From: Microvirga arsenatis
GTDB taxonomy: Bacteria > Pseudomonadota > Alphaproteobacteria > Rhizobiales > Beijerinckiaceae
Assembly (NCBI RefSeq): GCF_009910705.1
Contig: NZ_JAAAXJ010000002.1
Span: forward strand, 310,001-374,000
DNA: 64,000 nucleotides
Direction: 5' to 3'
The notes under the pieces are model-generated. The model did no database searches and was not told the DNA's origin. It saw nothing but the letters and a program-made list of their open reading frames with translations. The translations under genes and the position numbers were made by a program. Position 1 is the stretch's first letter; every line of letters starts with the position of its first letter. This document shows, piece after piece, positions 20,030 to 29,212 of the stretch.

Positions 20030-20545
20030 TTAACCATGTCCTGCGCGTAATGTCGCAGCAATGATCTCCAAGCGCCCGCTCACGTCGTCGAATGAGAGGG
20101 CGTAGTGGACGTCAGCGCTGTCCCGGTGCGCCTCACCCACGCTGAGCGCGGCATCACCAAGTTCGAGCAGGAACTCGCCACGGCGCTCCGCCGCCATTCT
20201 TGGATCGTAGACGACCATCGTCGCACCGAGCACGGTCAGCGTATCGTCGACGAGCTTCGTCGCCGCCGCATCGTCTCCCTGGCGGAACGTGGCCGCGATC
20301 ATGATCCGCTCGGTGACCGGACGATCCGGCGGGCCAACCACTTCGATGCCGACCTGACGCGCGGCGTAACGACAGCGACTGCTGACCACACAGGAGGTTT
20401 GCCGGACGCGAAGATCAGCGCCGAACTGTCCAAGCGCCGGATTGATCATTTCTGCATAATTTGGCGGCGGGGCATCAAATGGATCGGCCGTCGCCTGGGA
20501 GGCAAGGGCGAGCGTTGCTATGAAAAAGGCAAAGACTGGTCGCAT
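20030..20545 (-). CDS. Exported protein of unknown function
   Basis: A 171-residue protein with a clear signal peptide (MRPVFAFFIATLALASQATA). The mature part contains two Cys, in QTSCVVSSRCRYA, that could form a disulfide, and otherwise alternates short hydrophobic strands with charged stretches. No family was recognised. It is separated from its neighbours on both sides and probably monocistronic. Periplasmic location is the only confident statement. Confidence 0.7.
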   Translation of the reverse strand: MRPVFAFFIATLALASQATADPFDAPPPNYAEMINPALGQFGADLRVRQTSCVVSSRCRYAARQVGIEVVGPPDRPVTERIMIAATFRQGDDAAATKLVDDTLTVLGATMVVYDPRMAAERRGEFLLELGDAALSVGEAHRDSADVHYALSFDDVSGRLEIIAATLRAGHG

Positions 20546-20761
20546 GGCCCCTCCGAATGTTGCCGATATGCCGCCTGAGCATCATGGCAGGCGCATGACC
20601 CACCATTCCTTTCCGATGTCGTTATCCCCGCAAAAAATGGAGCATGGCCGACGGGGCTGCCAACCTCCCGGTTGTAATGCGTCGCTTTACCTCTCCAGCG
20701 GACACAAGCTATTGATTGTGCCGCGCTTCACATTTCAGGGGGCATGTGAGAGGCTCCCGGC

Positions 20762-21145
20762 ATGAAGCCGTGGCTTGCCATCACACGTATGCTCTCGATC
20801 CTTGCGATCTTTGGGCTCGTGCTCGCCCCGTTCACCGTTCCCGCGGTGGCCGGAGGGCTGGTCACGCCTATCACGGCGTCTGACACCGGAATGGCACGGG
20901 CCTCCGCAACCTATGACATGGCGATGGCCGAGGCGCAGTGCTGCGCGCCTGCCCGGTCATCCAAGTCGGAAGGCCCCAAGGCCTGCCCGCTTGCGGCTTT
21001 GTGCCATGCGAAGATCGTTCAGGGCGTTTCGGTCGCCACTGTGGTGCTGCGTTGGTTCAGCCCTGCACAGGCCCGGGCACCCGGGAACGATGCCACGCCG
21101 AAGACGCTGGCCCAGGCTCCACCTGCTCGGCCCCCGCAAGCCTGA
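20762..21145 (+). CDS. CutF-like exported leader protein with RPP tail (copper operon 1)
   Basis: A 127-residue exported protein starting MKPWLAITRMLSILAIFG. It has a Cys group (QCCAP, then ACPLAALCHAK) and a Pro-rich end, PPARPPQA. It is a paralogue of the gene at 51682: the signal peptide, the ACPLA.LC.AK block and the final RPPQA all match. A perfect 6-bp hairpin starts 8 bases after the stop. The next gene is the copper chaperone PCuAC. In the R. capsulatus cutFOG operon the exported nascent chain CutF (Cys motif, Pro-rich C-terminus, intercistronic stem-loop) senses copper by controlling translation downstream; the same role is inferred here. Confidence 0.7.
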   Translation: MKPWLAITRMLSILAIFGLVLAPFTVPAVAGGLVTPITASDTGMARASATYDMAMAEAQCCAPARSSKSEGPKACPLAALCHAKIVQGVSVATVVLRWFSPAQARAPGNDATPKTLAQAPPARPPQA

Positions 21146-21153
21146 GGATCCCG

Positions 21154-21169
21154 CCGGCGCAAGCGCCGG
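21154..21169 (+). promoter_or_regulatory. Post-stop RNA hairpin of leader gene 1
   Basis: A 6-bp perfect stem CCGGCG/CGCCGG with a CAAG loop, starting 8 bases after the leader stop. A second element at 21215-21233 resembles the right arm found at 52141-52159 and can pair partly with 21141-21158. Confidence 0.6.
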
Positions 21170-21361
21170 AAGCCGCGTGACAATCGCCGCGCCGAGGCCG
21201 ACCTGTTGGGACATGGCCGCCGTCGATCTTGGGACAATCCAATAAAGCCGTCCATCCGGGCACGCCCTCTCGGCGGCGCTCCTCCGGGCAATACCAGGAC
21301 GACCCCGATACCTAAGCACAGACGTGATGATGCACCCCGTCGAGGGGCGAAAGACACCAAA

Positions 21362-21865
21362 ATGACGAAGCGATCTCTCGTTGCTCTCCTATCGACCCTG
21401 GCCATCGGTGGCATGCCGGCTGCGATGGCCCAGGCCCCTGAAACCTACCGCGCCGGCGCCATCGTGGTGGAGGCGCCCTGGTCCCGTGCCACGCCGGGCG
21501 GCGCCAAGGTGGGCAGCGGCTACATGCGGATCATGAACACAGGTTCGGAGCCCGACCGTCTGGTTGGCGGCTCGACCGTGGTCGCGGAACGCTTTGAGGT
21601 GCACCGCTCCACGGTTGTCGATGGCGTCGCCCGCATGGAGCCCGTCACCGGAGGCCTGGAGATCGGCCCGGGTCAGACCGTGGAGCTGAAGCCGGGCGCG
21701 CTGCATGCCATGCTCGTCAACCTGCGGCAGGGATTGAACCCAGGCGACACAGTGAAGGGCATGCTCATCTTCGAGAAGGCGGGCGTGCTCAAGATCGAAT
21801 ACCGGGTCGGCGGCATCGGGGCACAGGCCGCCCCGGCGGCTGCCAACGTTCACCAGGGCCACTAA
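21362..21865 (+). CDS. Periplasmic copper chaperone PCu(A)C
   Basis: A 167-residue exported protein (signal peptide ending near AAMAQ). The PCuAC copper site is visible as Met and His residues: GYMRIMNTG, then FEVHRS, ARMEPV and LHAMLVNL. It binds Cu(I) in the periplasm and delivers it, with SCO proteins, to the Cu-A site of cytochrome oxidase or to other cuproenzymes. The ATG at 21362 gives a proper signal peptide, whereas upstream codons in this frame do not. It is followed after 9 bases by an SCO gene. The leader protein at 20762 precedes it. Confidence 0.9.
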   Translation: MTKRSLVALLSTLAIGGMPAAMAQAPETYRAGAIVVEAPWSRATPGGAKVGSGYMRIMNTGSEPDRLVGGSTVVAERFEVHRSTVVDGVARMEPVTGGLEIGPGQTVELKPGALHAMLVNLRQGLNPGDTVKGMLIFEKAGVLKIEYRVGGIGAQAAPAAANVHQGH

Positions 21866-21874
21866 GGCGGTGCG

Positions 21875-22507
21875 ATGTCATCCGCTCTCAAGATCATTCG
21901 CTGGGTCGCATTTGCGCTCATCGCCGTCCTGCTACTCCAGATCGGTTTCTTCGCCTGGCACTGGTACCGCGGGGAGACGTCCGCCTCTCGGTTCGCCCAA
22001 CCCGTCATCACGACGACCGGCGTTCCAGATGTCGGTGGCCCGTTCTCGCTGGTGAACCACCGTGGCGAGCGCGTCACCCAGGACACCTTCAAGGGCAAGC
22101 CGACGGTGTATTTCTTCGGCTTCACCCACTGCCCGGAGGTGTGCCCGACGACGCTGTTCGAGATGAGCCAGCATCTCAAGGACCTCGGCCCCGACGCCGA
22201 CCGCCTCAACGTCGTCTTCGTGACGGTCGACCCGGAGCGGGACACCCCCGAGTTGCTGAAGACCTACATGGAAAGCTTCGATCCCCGGATCGCCGCGCTC
22301 ACCGGCTCGCCGGAGGAAGTGACCGCGGCGGCGAAGGCCTTCCGCGTCGCCTACCGCAAGGTGCCGACGGAGGGCGGCAACTACACGATGGAACACTCCG
22401 CGTCGGTGATCGTGACCGATGCACAGGGCGGGTTCGTCAGCCTGATCGACTACCACGAAGACAAGGCAACGGCGCTCGCGAAACTCAAACGAGCGATCCG
22501 GGGATAG
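21875..22507 (+). CDS. SCO1/SenC-family copper metallochaperone
   Basis: A 210-residue membrane-anchored thioredoxin-fold protein. One N-terminal helix is followed by a periplasmic domain with the CPEVC copper site (Cys86, Cys90), VTVDPERDT (Asp119), and the copper-ligand His174 in MEHSASV. SCO proteins load or reduce Cu-A centres of cytochrome oxidase. It sits between PCuAC and dsbB with short spacings, so the set is one operon for copper delivery and thiol redox control in the periplasm. Confidence 0.93.
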   Translation: MSSALKIIRWVAFALIAVLLLQIGFFAWHWYRGETSASRFAQPVITTTGVPDVGGPFSLVNHRGERVTQDTFKGKPTVYFFGFTHCPEVCPTTLFEMSQHLKDLGPDADRLNVVFVTVDPERDTPELLKTYMESFDPRIAALTGSPEEVTAAAKAFRVAYRKVPTEGGNYTMEHSASVIVTDAQGGFVSLIDYHEDKATALAKLKRAIRG

Positions 22508-22510
22508 GAC

Positions 22511-22987
22511 ATGGGCCAAACCGCCAGCACTCGTCACGTGACCATGCCCGGTGGGCTGCTCACAACCTCAGGCCGTCACGCGTGGGCGTACCTGTTCGCC
22601 GCCTGGATCATCGCGCTTGCGGCAACCTTCGGGGCCCTGTTCATCGGAGAGGTCATGGGGCAGACGCCCTGTAGCCTATGCTGGCACCAACGGGTCTTCA
22701 TGTTCCCGCTTGCCGTCATCCTGGCTGTGGCGACCTTCCGCGAGGATCCCGACGTCTGGCGCTACGCCTTGCCCATCGCAGGGCTTGGGTGGCTCGTCGC
22801 CGCCTTCCACTCGCTGCTCTACGCCGGGATCATCCCCGAGGCGATCAAGCCCTGTGGACAGGGTCCGTCCTGCTCCAGCGCCGACATGACCGTTCTGGAC
22901 CTGCCGCTGCCCTACCTGTCGCTCGCGGCCTTCACCGCCATCGCCGTTCTTCTCATTCCTGCCAGTCGAAAGAAATCCAATGTCTAA
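22511..22987 (+). CDS. dsbB: Disulfide bond formation protein B
   Basis: A 158-residue protein with four predicted helices. The first redox pair is CSLC (Cys54, Cys57) in the form CSLCWHQR, and the second is Cys115/Cys121 in CGQGPSC. It passes electrons from DsbA-type oxidases to quinone. It starts 3 bases after the SCO stop and overlaps the following DsbA-type gene by 8 bases, which fixes its partner. The short size fits the DsbB/DsbI group often paired with a dedicated DsbA. Confidence 0.9.
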   Translation: MGQTASTRHVTMPGGLLTTSGRHAWAYLFAAWIIALAATFGALFIGEVMGQTPCSLCWHQRVFMFPLAVILAVATFREDPDVWRYALPIAGLGWLVAAFHSLLYAGIIPEAIKPCGQGPSCSSADMTVLDLPLPYLSLAAFTAIAVLLIPASRKKSNV

Positions 22988-23642
22988 GCGCCTCCTTGTC
23001 ATCCTGACCGCCCTGATCGTGGTCGCCGCCTTTGCCGGTGGCGCCTTCCTATATGACCGCTCCGGCAAGGGCGCTGAGCCTGCCTCCGCGGCCACCGCCG
23101 CCAACGGCACCCTGGTCCGGCCGCACTCGCCGGTCATCGGCCCACCAGAGGCCCCGATCACCATCGTGGAGTTCTTCGATCCGATGTGCGAGGCCTGCCG
23201 GGCCTTCTACCCCATCGTCAAGCAAATCCTTGCGGACTTCCCGAAGGACGTGCGCCTGGTCCTGCGGTACACACCCTTCCATGAAGGGTCCGACATCGCT
23301 GTCTTCATCCTTGAGGCGGCTCGCGGACAAAATAAGTTTGAGCCGGTTCTCGAAACCCTGCTGGCGAACCAGCCGGAATGGGCCGCACATGGCGCGCCGG
23401 ACCTCGACAAGGCTTGGCGCTTCGCCGCGGCCGCGGGCCTTGATGTGCAGCAGGGCAAGAAGTTGGCATCCACACCCCTTATGGGTCGTATGCTGGAGAC
23501 AGACATCGCCGACGTGAAGGCCAACAATGTCCGGCAGACGCCGACCTTCTTCGTCAACGGCAAACCGCTGACCAATTTCGGCCCGCAGCAGCTCCGCGAC
23601 CTGGTCCAACGCGAGGTCGACCAGGTGCGGAAGGGGTCATGA
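22980..23642 (+). CDS. DsbA-family thiol oxidoreductase (partner of the adjacent DsbB)
   Basis: A 220-residue protein with an N-terminal signal anchor and a thioredoxin-like domain. The active site is CEAC (Cys70, Cys73) in FFDPMCEACRAF, and the cis-Pro loop is in RQTPTFFVNG. It oxidises or isomerises thiols of exported proteins and would be recycled by the dsbB product whose gene it overlaps. The acidic CEAC dipeptide is common in DsbA/DsbG-like proteins of copper clusters. The substrate could be the Cys pairs of SCO, but that is inference. Confidence 0.88.
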   Translation: MSKRLLVILTALIVVAAFAGGAFLYDRSGKGAEPASAATAANGTLVRPHSPVIGPPEAPITIVEFFDPMCEACRAFYPIVKQILADFPKDVRLVLRYTPFHEGSDIAVFILEAARGQNKFEPVLETLLANQPEWAAHGAPDLDKAWRFAAAAGLDVQQGKKLASTPLMGRMLETDIADVKANNVRQTPTFFVNGKPLTNFGPQQLRDLVQREVDQVRKGS

Positions 23643-23729
23643 TCGCCCAATTGGTCTTAGGTCCCTATGGGATCCGGCCAAAGGTCGGATCCCCGGCGGA
23701 CTGAACTGTTGTAGTTCTCGGAGGCTCCG

Positions 23730-24371
23730 TTGAAACCCTGGCCACCCGCTGATCTCATGCCCGCCCGAGTCAAACGATCCTCCCGACGTCCGCTCACGAA
23801 GTCGGGGGGCACCCCTTGGGTCAGGATCCTCACCGTCGCCCTCGGCCTTGCCGTTGGTCTTTCCGCCGCCGGCGCCGCGGAGGCGCCGCCACGTCTGATC
23901 GTGCATGAGACGCCGCGCCCCATCCCGGAGCTTTCCTTCAAGGACGACGGCGGGCGGCAAGTTTCCCTCGCCGATCTGCGCGGCAGGATCGTCGTTCTGA
24001 ACATCTGGGCGACTTGGTGTTCCCCCTGTCGTGAGGAGATGCCCGCCCTTGATCGCCTCCAGGCCCAGTTCGACCGAAAGGATGTCGAGGTCGTCGCCCT
24101 GTCGATTGACCGGAAGGGGCTCGATCCGGTGCGAAAGTTCCTCACCACGGTCGGTGTCAGGCATCTGGCGCCGTACATCGACGAGAGCGGCAGCGCGTCG
24201 CGCAGCCTCGGCCTCGTCGGCCTGCCGGGCACCTTGGTGATCGACCGGGACGGGCGGGAGATTGGCCGCCTGTTGGGCGCCGCGGAGTGGGACAGCCCGG
24301 AAACCGTCAAATTCCTGAAGGCACGTGTCGAACAAGGGAAGACCGCTCCAGCCCGGGAGCCCGCATTGTGA
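23730..24371 (+). CDS. TlpA/ResA-type thiol-disulfide reductase
   Basis: A 213-residue exported thioredoxin with one N-terminal helix and WCSPC (Cys97, Cys100) in the context NIWATWCSPCREEMP. The cis-Pro is in GLPGTLVIDRDG. TlpA-type proteins reduce copper-site cysteines of SCO and oxidase subunit II. The downstream CcdA provides the electrons. The long basic N-terminus before the helix suggests that the true start may be an internal codon. Confidence 0.88.
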   Translation: MKPWPPADLMPARVKRSSRRPLTKSGGTPWVRILTVALGLAVGLSAAGAAEAPPRLIVHETPRPIPELSFKDDGGRQVSLADLRGRIVVLNIWATWCSPCREEMPALDRLQAQFDRKDVEVVALSIDRKGLDPVRKFLTTVGVRHLAPYIDESGSASRSLGLVGLPGTLVIDRDGREIGRLLGAAEWDSPETVKFLKARVEQGKTAPAREPAL

Positions 24372-24458
24372 TGCTGGCTCGATCCCGCCACGTGCCTTGG
24401 ACGAACACTTTGGACGCCCGGTCCTTGTGCCGCGGCGCTAGGATCGAGTGAAGGACCC

Positions 24459-25187
24459 ATGCTCAGCGTCTCCCTCCCGGCCGCCATGCTCGGCGGCCTC
24501 ATCAGTTTCCTGAGTCCCTGCGTCCTGCCGCTGGTGCCGCCCTACCTGTCGTTCCTGGCGGGCACGACCTTCGACCGGCTGAGCGCGGGCGACGACCGCG
24601 CTGTCCGTCGGCGGGCCGTCCTGGCGGCGCTGCTGTTCGTGGCGGGCTTCTCCACCGTCTTCGTGCTGCTGGGGGCTACCGCTTCGGCCCTTGGCCAAGT
24701 GATCCGACGGTACCTCGATGTGCTGAGCACCCTCGCTGGCGTCTCGATCATCGTGATGGGGCTGCATTTCCTCGGCGTCTTTCGCATCGGGCTGTTCTAC
24801 CGCGAGGCGCGGTTCAGTGTGCCCAAGCCGACCGGGCTGTGGGGCGCCTATGTGATGGGTCTGGCCTTCGCCTTCGGCTGGACACCCTGCATTGGACCGG
24901 TGCTGGCTGCGATCCTGACCGTGGCGGGCTCGGAGCAGAGCGTCGCGCAGGGGGCCTTGCTGCTCGCCGCCTACTCGGCAGGCCTTGGCATTCCCTTCCT
25001 GCTCGCAGCCTTCGCCATGAAGCCCTTCGTGGCGCTCCTGAAGAGCATGCGCTCCCGCTTCGTGCTGATCGAGAAGACCATGGGCGTCCTCCTCGTCCTG
25101 ACCGGGATCGCGTTCCTCACCGGCTGGATCACCAACATGTCATTCTGGCTTCTGGAGACGTTCCCGGCCCTAGGGACGTTGGGCTGA
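24459..25187 (+). CDS. ccdA: CcdA-type cytochrome c biogenesis/thiol electron-transfer protein
   Basis: A 242-residue membrane protein with six or so helices. The two redox cysteines lie in the family motifs LSPCVLPLVPPYLS (Cys21) and GWTPCIGPVLA (Cys144). CcdA moves electrons from cytoplasmic thioredoxin to periplasmic thiol reductases such as the TlpA-type protein encoded just upstream. It ends the cluster that begins with the leader gene at 20762. Confidence 0.93.
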   Translation: MLSVSLPAAMLGGLISFLSPCVLPLVPPYLSFLAGTTFDRLSAGDDRAVRRRAVLAALLFVAGFSTVFVLLGATASALGQVIRRYLDVLSTLAGVSIIVMGLHFLGVFRIGLFYREARFSVPKPTGLWGAYVMGLAFAFGWTPCIGPVLAAILTVAGSEQSVAQGALLLAAYSAGLGIPFLLAAFAMKPFVALLKSMRSRFVLIEKTMGVLLVLTGIAFLTGWITNMSFWLLETFPALGTLG

Positions 25188-25329
25188 GGCGGAAGCGAGT
25201 CGGCGCCATCTAAAGTGACACCGCTCATGGTGTAGGCGTCCGCGCAGGACTGTTGCCCGATCACCCTCAATCGGAAGCAGCTATCCTTTGCCCGCTCAAC
25301 GATGGGTCTTGCCGGCCACTTCGTGGCGT

Positions 25330-25758
25330 TCAGGATTCCTTTCGCGCGGTTCTTCTTCGCCCATAGAGTTCCAGGCGATGGCCAACGAGGTCAAACCCGA
25401 GTTCCCGCGCGACCACAGCCTGAAGTCGCTCGATCTCCTCGGAACGGAACTCAATCACTGTGCCCGTATCCACGTCAATCAGGTGGTCGTGGTGCCGCTT
25501 TGCGGCCGGCTCGTACCGCGCCCGCCCGTCCCGAAACTCATGTCGCTCAAGAATGCCGAGTTCTTCGAAACGCTTCATGGTCCGGTAGACGGTCGCGAGG
25601 GAGATGCGATCATCCTCCTCGGCCACGCGGCGGTGCAGTTCGGGCACATCGGGATGGTCGTGGGCGCTGGCAACAACCTGCGCGATGAGCTTGCGCTGGC
25701 CCGTGAGCCGAAGGCCCTTGGCCCGGATCTGAGCTTCAATCCTGTTGGTTATATGCAC
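25330..25758 (-). CDS. mur: Fur-family manganese-responsive repressor (Mur type)
   Basis: A 142-residue protein from the GTG at 25758, which has GGGAG just upstream and starts at the usual position before the winged helix (RLTGQRKLIAQVV). It has SLATVYRTMKRFEELGIL as the recognition region and the metal motif HHDHLIDVDTGTVIEF, where Asp replaces the first Cys of classical Fur. That form is typical of alphaproteobacterial Fur/Mur. Twenty bases upstream is mntH on the same strand, and a TTGCAA-based dyad precedes mntH. Both support manganese control of uptake. Confidence 0.85.
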   Translation of the reverse strand: MHITNRIEAQIRAKGLRLTGQRKLIAQVVASAHDHPDVPELHRRVAEEDDRISLATVYRTMKRFEELGILERHEFRDGRARYEPAAKRHHDHLIDVDTGTVIEFRSEEIERLQAVVARELGFDLVGHRLELYGRRRTARKES

Positions 25759-25778
25759 TGACTCCCAGGCGGCCGAGA

Positions 25779-27128
25779 TCAGCCTATCACAAAGTCCACC
25801 AGGAGCTTGACGTTCAAGGTCACGATCACGGCGGCGATGATCCCCGCGAGGCCCACGAGCCACGCCGGAGCGACGAGCGCGCCCATCTTCGCCTTGCTTG
25901 ACGTGAACATGATGAGCGGGATCACCGCGAAGGACAGTTGCAGGCTCAGGATGACCTGGCTGAGGATCAGCAGTTGAGCAGTGCCGCTCTCGCCGTACCA
26001 GATCGTCACGATGGCTGCCGGAACAATCGCCACCAGACGGGTGACGAGCCGGCGCAGCCAAGCCGGTAGGCGGATGTTGAGGAAACCCTCCATGACCGCC
26101 TGACCGGCAAGGGTCGCGGTGACCGTCGAATTGAGGCCGCAGCAGAGAAGCGCGATGCCGAACAGCGTCGGCGCGATGGCAGCGCCCAGGAGCGGCGAGA
26201 GAAGGCTATGCGCTTCCCCGAGTTCCGCCACCTCCGAGCGTCCGGTCGTGTGGAACGCCGCAGCGGCGAGGATCAGGATCGAAGCATTGATGAAAAGCGC
26301 GAACATCAGCGCGACCGTCGAGTCGATGGTGGCGAACTTCAGGGCCTCGCGCTTCTCAGGCAGTGAGCGCCCGTACGACCGCGTCTGCACGATGGCCGAG
26401 TGCAGGTAGAGGTTGTGGGGCATCACGGTGGCGCCCAGGATGCCAAGCGCCAGGTAGAGCATCTCCGGGTTCGTCACGATCTGGGTCGTGGGCGCGAAAC
26501 CACGGATCACCCCGCCCCAATCTGGGTCCGCCAGCGCGATCTGCACGCCGAAGCAGACGGCGATGACGCCGAGCAGGGCGATCACGAAGGCCTCCAGGTA
26601 CCGGAACCCGAGTCGCTGCAAGTAGAGGATCAGGAACACGTCGAGTGCGGTGATGACGACACCGATCTCCAACGGGATCCCGAACAGAAGATTGAGGCCG
26701 ATGGCCGTGCCGATCACCTCCGCCAGATCGGTTGCCACGATGGCTAGTTCCGCCAGGAGCCAGAGCGGCACGCTGACAGCCTTGGGGAAGGCGTCGCGGC
26801 AGGCCTGGGCAAGGTCACGCCCAGAAGCGATGCCAAGGCGGGCGCAGAGCGACTGCAGCACGATGGCCATGATGTTGGAAACCAGGGCGACGACAAGGAG
26901 CGTGTAGCCGAACTTCGAGCCGCCGGCGATGGAGGTCGCCCAGTTGCCCGGATCCATGTAGCCCACCGAGACCAGGTAGCCCGGACCCACGAACGCGGCG
27001 AGCTTGCGCAAATTGCCCCCGATCCTGGGCACCGCCACGGTGCGGTACACCTCCGACAGGGGGGCGTCCCGCCGGGGCTGGCGCCAGCCCGTCAGGTCCT
27101 CGGCGAGATCGGGAGCTCGGGCGTCCAT
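25779..27128 (-). CDS. mntH: Nramp-family Mn2+/divalent metal transporter
   Basis: A 449-residue transporter from the ATG at 27128. The Nramp signatures are [10 protein letters not shown] in helix 1 and [14 protein letters not shown] in helix 6, with about eleven helices overall. It imports Mn(II) with protons. The start was chosen because it gives the standard N-terminus, and the dyad at 27151-27167 lies 23 bases upstream. It is transcribed first, with the mur-type repressor following. Confidence 0.95.
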   Translation of the reverse strand: MDARAPDLAEDLTGWRQPRRDAPLSEVYRTVAVPRIGGNLRKLAAFVGPGYLVSVGYMDPGNWATSIAGGSKFGYTLLVVALVSNIMAIVLQSLCARLGIASGRDLAQACRDAFPKAVSVPLWLLAELAIVATDLAEVIGTAIGLNLLFGIPLEIGVVITALDVFLILYLQRLGFRYLEAFVIALLGVIAVCFGVQIALADPDWGGVIRGFAPTTQIVTNPEMLYLALGILGATVMPHNLYLHSAIVQTRSYGRSLPEKREALKFATIDSTVALMFALFINASILILAAAAFHTTGRSEVAELGEAHSLLSPLLGAAIAPTLFGIALLCCGLNSTVTATLAGQAVMEGFLNIRLPAWLRRLVTRLVAIVPAAIVTIWYGESGTAQLLILSQVILSLQLSFAVIPLIMFTSSKAKMGALVAPAWLVGLAGIIAAVIVTLNVKLLVDFVIG

Positions 27129-27150
27129 GGTCAACTCCAGCGTGTTGCAG

Positions 27151-27167
27151 TTGCAAGTGATTTGCAA
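27151..27167 (-). promoter_or_regulatory. Putative Mur box upstream of mntH
   Basis: Two TTGCAA hexamers spaced by 5 bases, the second extended by an adjacent T/A, form a dyad resembling the TGCAAAT-type sites bound by Mur in front of mntH and sitABCD in rhizobia. A further GTTGCAG lies just next to it at 27144-27150. Confidence 0.65.
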
Positions 27168-27271
27168 GAGCATGACACAGTCCGTGCCGCGTGTGAAGTC
27201 CGGGTCGTAAAGGCTCTTTAGGAGAGGCCGGCAAACCTCGCCATGCCCCCATCCTGGCCCTGGAATGGCCC

Positions 27272-28006
27272 CTACAAGCCCGGCCCCTTGGCGGCACCGA
27301 GGATCCTGCCCGGCTTCCCGTCCCATGCCTTCTGAAGAAGGACGACGTACGTGTCGGCCCCCTGTGTCTCGACGGCTTCGAGGGGCATCTCGAAGCGGAT
27401 GTGAGAGCCCGACCAGCGCCCGAGGGGATATAGTCCGCGCACGACATTCGTATACGTTTCCGTGCGCCCGGCGTTCTCTCCGCGATGGATCGCAACCTGG
27501 CTGTGCCGGCGGACCGGCAGCAACCAAGCCTCAGCCTCGCCGTCGCCTTCACCGACATCGACGATGACGAGACCGTTTTCCTCCTTCACCTGGATGATGA
27601 CGGGTAGGGAGCCCCCAGCCGTTGCCTGATCGATGGATCTTATGGCCTGGTCCCGCGCCGACCCGATGCAGGACACCACGCCGTTGACGATCATCTCGGG
27701 CGTGTAGATCTGACCCGCCTTGCGGGCTTTCGCATATCCCTTCTGCCGTAGGGTGAAGAGCGTGTCCGCCAGCGTATCCTTCCAGCCGAGATAATCCCAG
27801 TAGTTCACGGGCAGGGTCAGCACGACGAGACTGGGATCCCGTTGCTACTCCATCATGAGCTCGTCCGCGGGCCGGCAGGCCGAGCAGCTTTGGCTGACGA
27901 AGAGTTCGAGAACCGCGCGCGGCTCCGGCGAGGCGGCAGCCTGGCCCACAACGAGGGTGGAGACAGCAGACAGGAGGCCAGTCCAGGTTCTCAGAGGATA
28001 TCGCAT
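27272..28006 (-). pseudogene. DUF1223 thioredoxin-like protein interrupted by TAG
   Basis: The intact frame would give 244 residues. It has a signal peptide from the ATG at 28006, the thioredoxin-like motif LELFVSQSCSACRPADEL, then a TAG at 27847-27845 (codon 54), then VLTLPVNYWDYLGWKDTLAD, QIYTPEMIVNG and the rest of the DUF1223 domain without further damage. Because only one codon is wrong, the gene is either freshly inactivated, read through, or affected by a base error. The downstream part alone lacks the Cys motif and signal peptide. Function of the family is not established. Confidence 0.8.
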
Positions 28007-28205
28007 GCCTCTAACTCAGCACGCCGTCCGGACGGCGTGGAAGTCACGTTCCCTTGATCTCGGCCCGCCCGGGACGTCAGGCCGGCTGCCGTGATCGACA
28101 GCGGGAATCCGAATCGGTAGTCATGGGGAGCTTGCAACCGGCAAGTGGCTGACCCGTCCGACGCGGAGCCGCGAACAGGACGGTCTGAACGCAAGGATCT
28201 CTGTG

Positions 28206-28961
28206 ATGCCCTTCAACGCCCCCGCCGTGCGCCGTGTCGCGCTCCTCGCCGCGCTCGTCCTGCCGTCGGCGGTGCTGGCCCAGCCCGCTTCGTTCACGCC
28301 GGAGCAGCGCGAGGCCATCGGCGGGATCGTCCGGGAGTATCTCCTCAAGAACCCCGAGGTGCTGCAGGAGGCGTTCACCGAGCTCCAGCGGCGGCAGCAG
28401 GTGGCCGAGCAGGCGGGCCGGGCAGAGGTTCTGACCGCCGAGCGCGGCAAGCTGGAGAACTCGCCCCGCGACTTCGTGCTCGGCAACCCGCAGGGCGACG
28501 TCACCATGGTCGAGTTCCTCGATTACAACTGCGGCTACTGCAAACGTGCCATGGCCGACGTGAAGGCGCTCATCAAGTCCGACCCCAAGCTGCGGGTGGT
28601 GATCAAGGACTTTCCGGTGCTTGGGCCAGGGTCCGTCGAGGCCAGCCGCGTCGCGCTGGCGGCCAAGTCGCAGCTTGCCGGCGACAAGCTCTATGATTTT
28701 CACACCAGGTTGATGGAGAGACGCGGCCAGGCCAACGGGGAATCCGCCAAGGCAGTCGCCAAGGAGATGGGCCTCGACATGGCCCGCGTGGAAAAGGATC
28801 TGCAGAGCAACGAGATCGACGCCATGCTCCAGGAGAACATGGGGCTCGGGGAAAGATTGGGGATTAACGGCACGCCTGGCTTTGTCATCGGGAATGAGGT
28901 TATTGCGGGCGCCGTCGGGGTCGAGCCACTGAAGCAGGTCATCGCGAACACGCGGAAGTAA
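28206..28961 (+). CDS. DsbA/ScsC-like exported thiol oxidoreductase
   Basis: A 251-residue exported protein (signal peptide ending near VLAQP). An N-terminal helical oligomerisation-like segment (about residues 31-85, Gln/Glu/Arg-rich) precedes a DsbA-type domain with CGYC (Cys109, Cys112) and cis-Pro in NGTPGFVIGN. The helical N-terminus resembles ScsC/Com1-type proteins that protect against copper by shuffling disulfides. The ATG at 28206 was preferred to the GTG one codon earlier. It stands alone between a broken DUF1223 gene and a non-coding stretch. Confidence 0.85.
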   Translation: MPFNAPAVRRVALLAALVLPSAVLAQPASFTPEQREAIGGIVREYLLKNPEVLQEAFTELQRRQQVAEQAGRAEVLTAERGKLENSPRDFVLGNPQGDVTMVEFLDYNCGYCKRAMADVKALIKSDPKLRVVIKDFPVLGPGSVEASRVALAAKSQLAGDKLYDFHTRLMERRGQANGESAKAVAKEMGLDMARVEKDLQSNEIDAMLQENMGLGERLGINGTPGFVIGNEVIAGAVGVEPLKQVIANTRK

Positions 28962-29212
28962 AGGTGCGGACCAAGGCGCCTATAGACCAACGAGGATGCG
29001 GCCAAGCCGGCATTGAAGGAACAACGGCTTGGCCTATGTGATCTCCTGCGCGTTCGTTCCCTAGCGCCCAGAGTTTCCAACATGGCCGTCACCCCTTCAA
29101 CGTTTCCTCGCAGCTCCTTACGAGCTGAGCGAAGCGGGCACGGCGGCAATATGAGGTCGCCGTGCCGTGAAGCGCTGCCCCCTGCAGTTGGCAGCGGGCA
29201 AATCTCCAGTCT